Part shown: one piece after another, positions 6,356 through 7,270 of the stretch
How positions within the stretch are numbered: position 1 is the stretch's first letter
Layout of the letters: every line of letters starts with the position of its first letter
NCBI GenBank assembly: GCA_947174615.1
Contig: CAMWJQ010000201.1
Location: 1 to 7,270 of the forward strand
Length of the DNA: 7,270 nucleotides
DNA from: an uncultured Lachnospiraceae bacterium
GTDB lineage: Bacteria; Bacillota; Clostridia; Lachnospirales; Lachnospiraceae
Direction: 5' to 3'
Translations under genes and position numbers: made by a program
The notes under the pieces: model-generated
What the model saw: the letters and a program-made list of their open reading frames with translations, nothing else
Told to the model about the DNA's origin: nothing
The model's database searches: none

Positions 6356-7077
6356 TCGATACCTTTTGCAACGCGCAGATCAGGCTCAGCAAAATGCCCG
6401 CCATGATTCCACGCCAATATGCCCTTCTGATACGCCTGATGCCCGCAGAGCAGAGCATACGTTTCCTTGGTACAGTCTCCCACTGCTGACATCCGCTTAT
6501 TTTTCGTCTTATGCTCCCTGTCACCAAGGCTTATATAAATATACTCCCTCTCGTTATTGCGGGCTGCTATGGACTGTTTCCGTACATACTCCAGCCATCC
6601 CTCGTACCACAAGGAACCAGAACAACTGACCGCTCCCGCAAACAGTTCACTCTTACAGTATACCCATAGACTAAAAAGCCCTGCAAGGGAATATCCGACC
6701 GGAAAGCGGGCGATTTCACACATCTTCGCCTCAATGTATGGCATACAATACGCCGCAAGCCATTTGAAAGTATCTTCTCCCTTTCCGCCAAAGGCTTCCG
6801 TTCCAAAGACTGCCTCTGCTGCCCACGGTGAAAAATCATCATTCCAGCTCTCGGCTTCATAAGCAGCAAGCGAAAAGCTGGCATTTGGTCTGTGCGTCTT
6901 TAAATAGGACACAGCTGTCAGCACCGAAGCTTTACTGTCCCTGTTAATTCCCCAATAAAACACCGGAAGATGAGGGCGTATGCGCATTGTACCGCTAATG
7001 GCGCCGCTATGATTGTTTTGCTGATAGAGATGGCATGTCCTGCCATGAATCGTTGTGGTTCTTACGTGGTCTGCCAT
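6328..7077 (-). CDS. Alpha/beta hydrolase, esterase D / enterochelin-esterase-like
   Basis: 249 residues without a signal peptide, hence probably cytoplasmic. The nucleophile elbow is GYSLAG (128-133) with Ser130. A following hydrophobic helix and AGAVSCSGSLWY (147-158) match the SGSLW segment common in esterase D-like hydrolases. The acid is probably Asp186 in SLGDREHKTKN (183-193), and the base His228 in NHGGHF (224-229). The order Ser, Asp, His and their spacing fit a complete catalytic triad. Such proteins cleave carboxylic esters (acyl, siderophore or glutathione thioesters); the substrate here is not evident. The gene begins 60 bases after the CoA-transferase stop, with AGGAAAGG about ten bases before the ATG, and ends 72 bases before the kinase. 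It may be cotranscribed with both, but no functional link is proven. Confidence 0.85.
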   Translation of the reverse strand: MADHVRTTTIHGRTCHLYQQNNHSGAISGTMRIRPHLPVFYWGINRDSKASVLTAVSYLKTHRPNASFSLAAYEAESWNDDFSPWAAEAVFGTEAFGGKGEDTFKWLAAYCMPYIEAKMCEIARFPVGYSLAGLFSLWVYCKSELFAGAVSCSGSLWYEGWLEYVRKQSIAARNNEREYIYISLGDREHKTKNKRMSAVGDCTKETYALLCGHQAYQKGILAWNHGGHFAEPDLRVAKGIDWILRQFDV

Positions 7078-7137
7078 ATCGTTTCAAGCCTTTCCTGTAA
7101 ATTTAGTTATACACTTCCGACAGGTTTTCACACAAAT

Positions 7138-7270
7138 CTATCGACGATTCGACCGCCGCCAAATTTTGCGTTTCTCCGCCTCCTTGATCAGTCTTTCGCG
7201 AAAATCAGGGTGCGCTATGGAGATCAGTCCCTCTGCCCGCTCCCAAGTAGAACGCCCCTCAAGATTGCTC
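7138..7270 (-). CDS. C-terminal end of an acetyl-CoA hydrolase/transferase family protein (partial, 5' end outside window)
   Basis: Reading the minus strand in the frame starting at 7269 gives 43 residues ending in TAG at 7138-7140. The stretch STWERAEGLISIAHPDFRER, followed by a Lys/Glu-rich helix and the end WRRSNRR, matches the conserved C-terminus of the acetyl-CoA hydrolase/transferase family, which includes 4-hydroxybutyrate CoA-transferase and butyryl-CoA:acetate CoA-transferase (established knowledge; recognised by eye). These enzymes move CoA between short-chain acids in fermentation. The catalytic Glu domain lies outside the window, so the exact substrate cannot be told. No hairpin terminator is seen in the 60 bases downstream, so transcription may continue into the hydrolase gene. 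Confidence 0.8.
   Translation of the reverse strand, partial: SNLEGRSTWERAEGLISIAHPDFRERLIKEAEKRKIWRRSNRR

Noticed and set aside
6243..6629. Plus-strand frame of 128 residues
   Set aside because: It spans the kinase start, the intergenic repeats and the end of the hydrolase gene in antisense, with no ribosome binding site or known motif.
7094..7124. Inverted repeat CCTGT...ACAGG upstream of the hydrolase gene
   Set aside because: Only five base pairs with a 21-base loop; it touches the ribosome binding site but is too weak to call a regulatory hairpin.
7078..7137. Possible promoter with TATAAC on the minus strand before the hydrolase gene
   Set aside because: No acceptable -35 hexamer lies 16-18 bases upstream, so cotranscription from the CoA-transferase gene is as likely.

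Overview
The window looks like chromosome of a Gram-positive anaerobe of the class Clostridia, most likely a Lachnospiraceae-type gut bacterium. The grounds are: strong GGAGG-type ribosome binding sites, tightly packed genes, Gram-positive-style signal peptide and membrane proteins, and the C-terminus of a butyrate-type acetyl-CoA hydrolase/transferase at the right edge. Every supported gene is on the minus strand, so transcription runs from right to left. No RNA gene, insertion sequence, integrase or CRISPR array is visible, and no gene-free stretch exceeds about 170 bases.

Right half (7270 down to about 4975), central metabolism: the last 43 codons of a CoA-transferase family protein, then a cytoplasmic alpha/beta hydrolase of the esterase D / enterochelin-esterase-like type, then a galactokinase-family GHMP kinase. 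Gaps are 60 and 72 bases. A candidate internal promoter overlaps the end of the hydrolase gene. Between it and the kinase start lies a 13-base tandem repeat placed like an operator. An 11-bp hairpin ends the kinase unit.

Left half (4968 down to 1, continuing out of the window), an envelope ABC cassette: immediately after the terminator lies a good sigma-A-type promoter. It drives a 663-residue secreted/membrane-anchored protein, an ABC ATPase, its ABC-2 permease (4-base ATGA overlap with the ATPase), and a membrane protein with a coiled coil and a Gln/Asn/Gly repeat tail that is cut by the window edge. Spacings of 23, -4 and 33 bases make this one operon. The arrangement (ATPase, six-helix permease, large exported protein with a Rossmann-like segment) recalls the GldA/GldF/GldG type of ABC system. 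The DUF4175-like fourth gene is of a kind that often sits beside MoxR AAA ATPase and DUF58 genes, which may follow outside the window.

The best candidate for something little described is this four-gene cassette. The second is the galactokinase-like enzyme, whose sugar-binding motif has Asn where classical galactokinases have Glu. Functions are inferred from motifs read by eye; no search was run.
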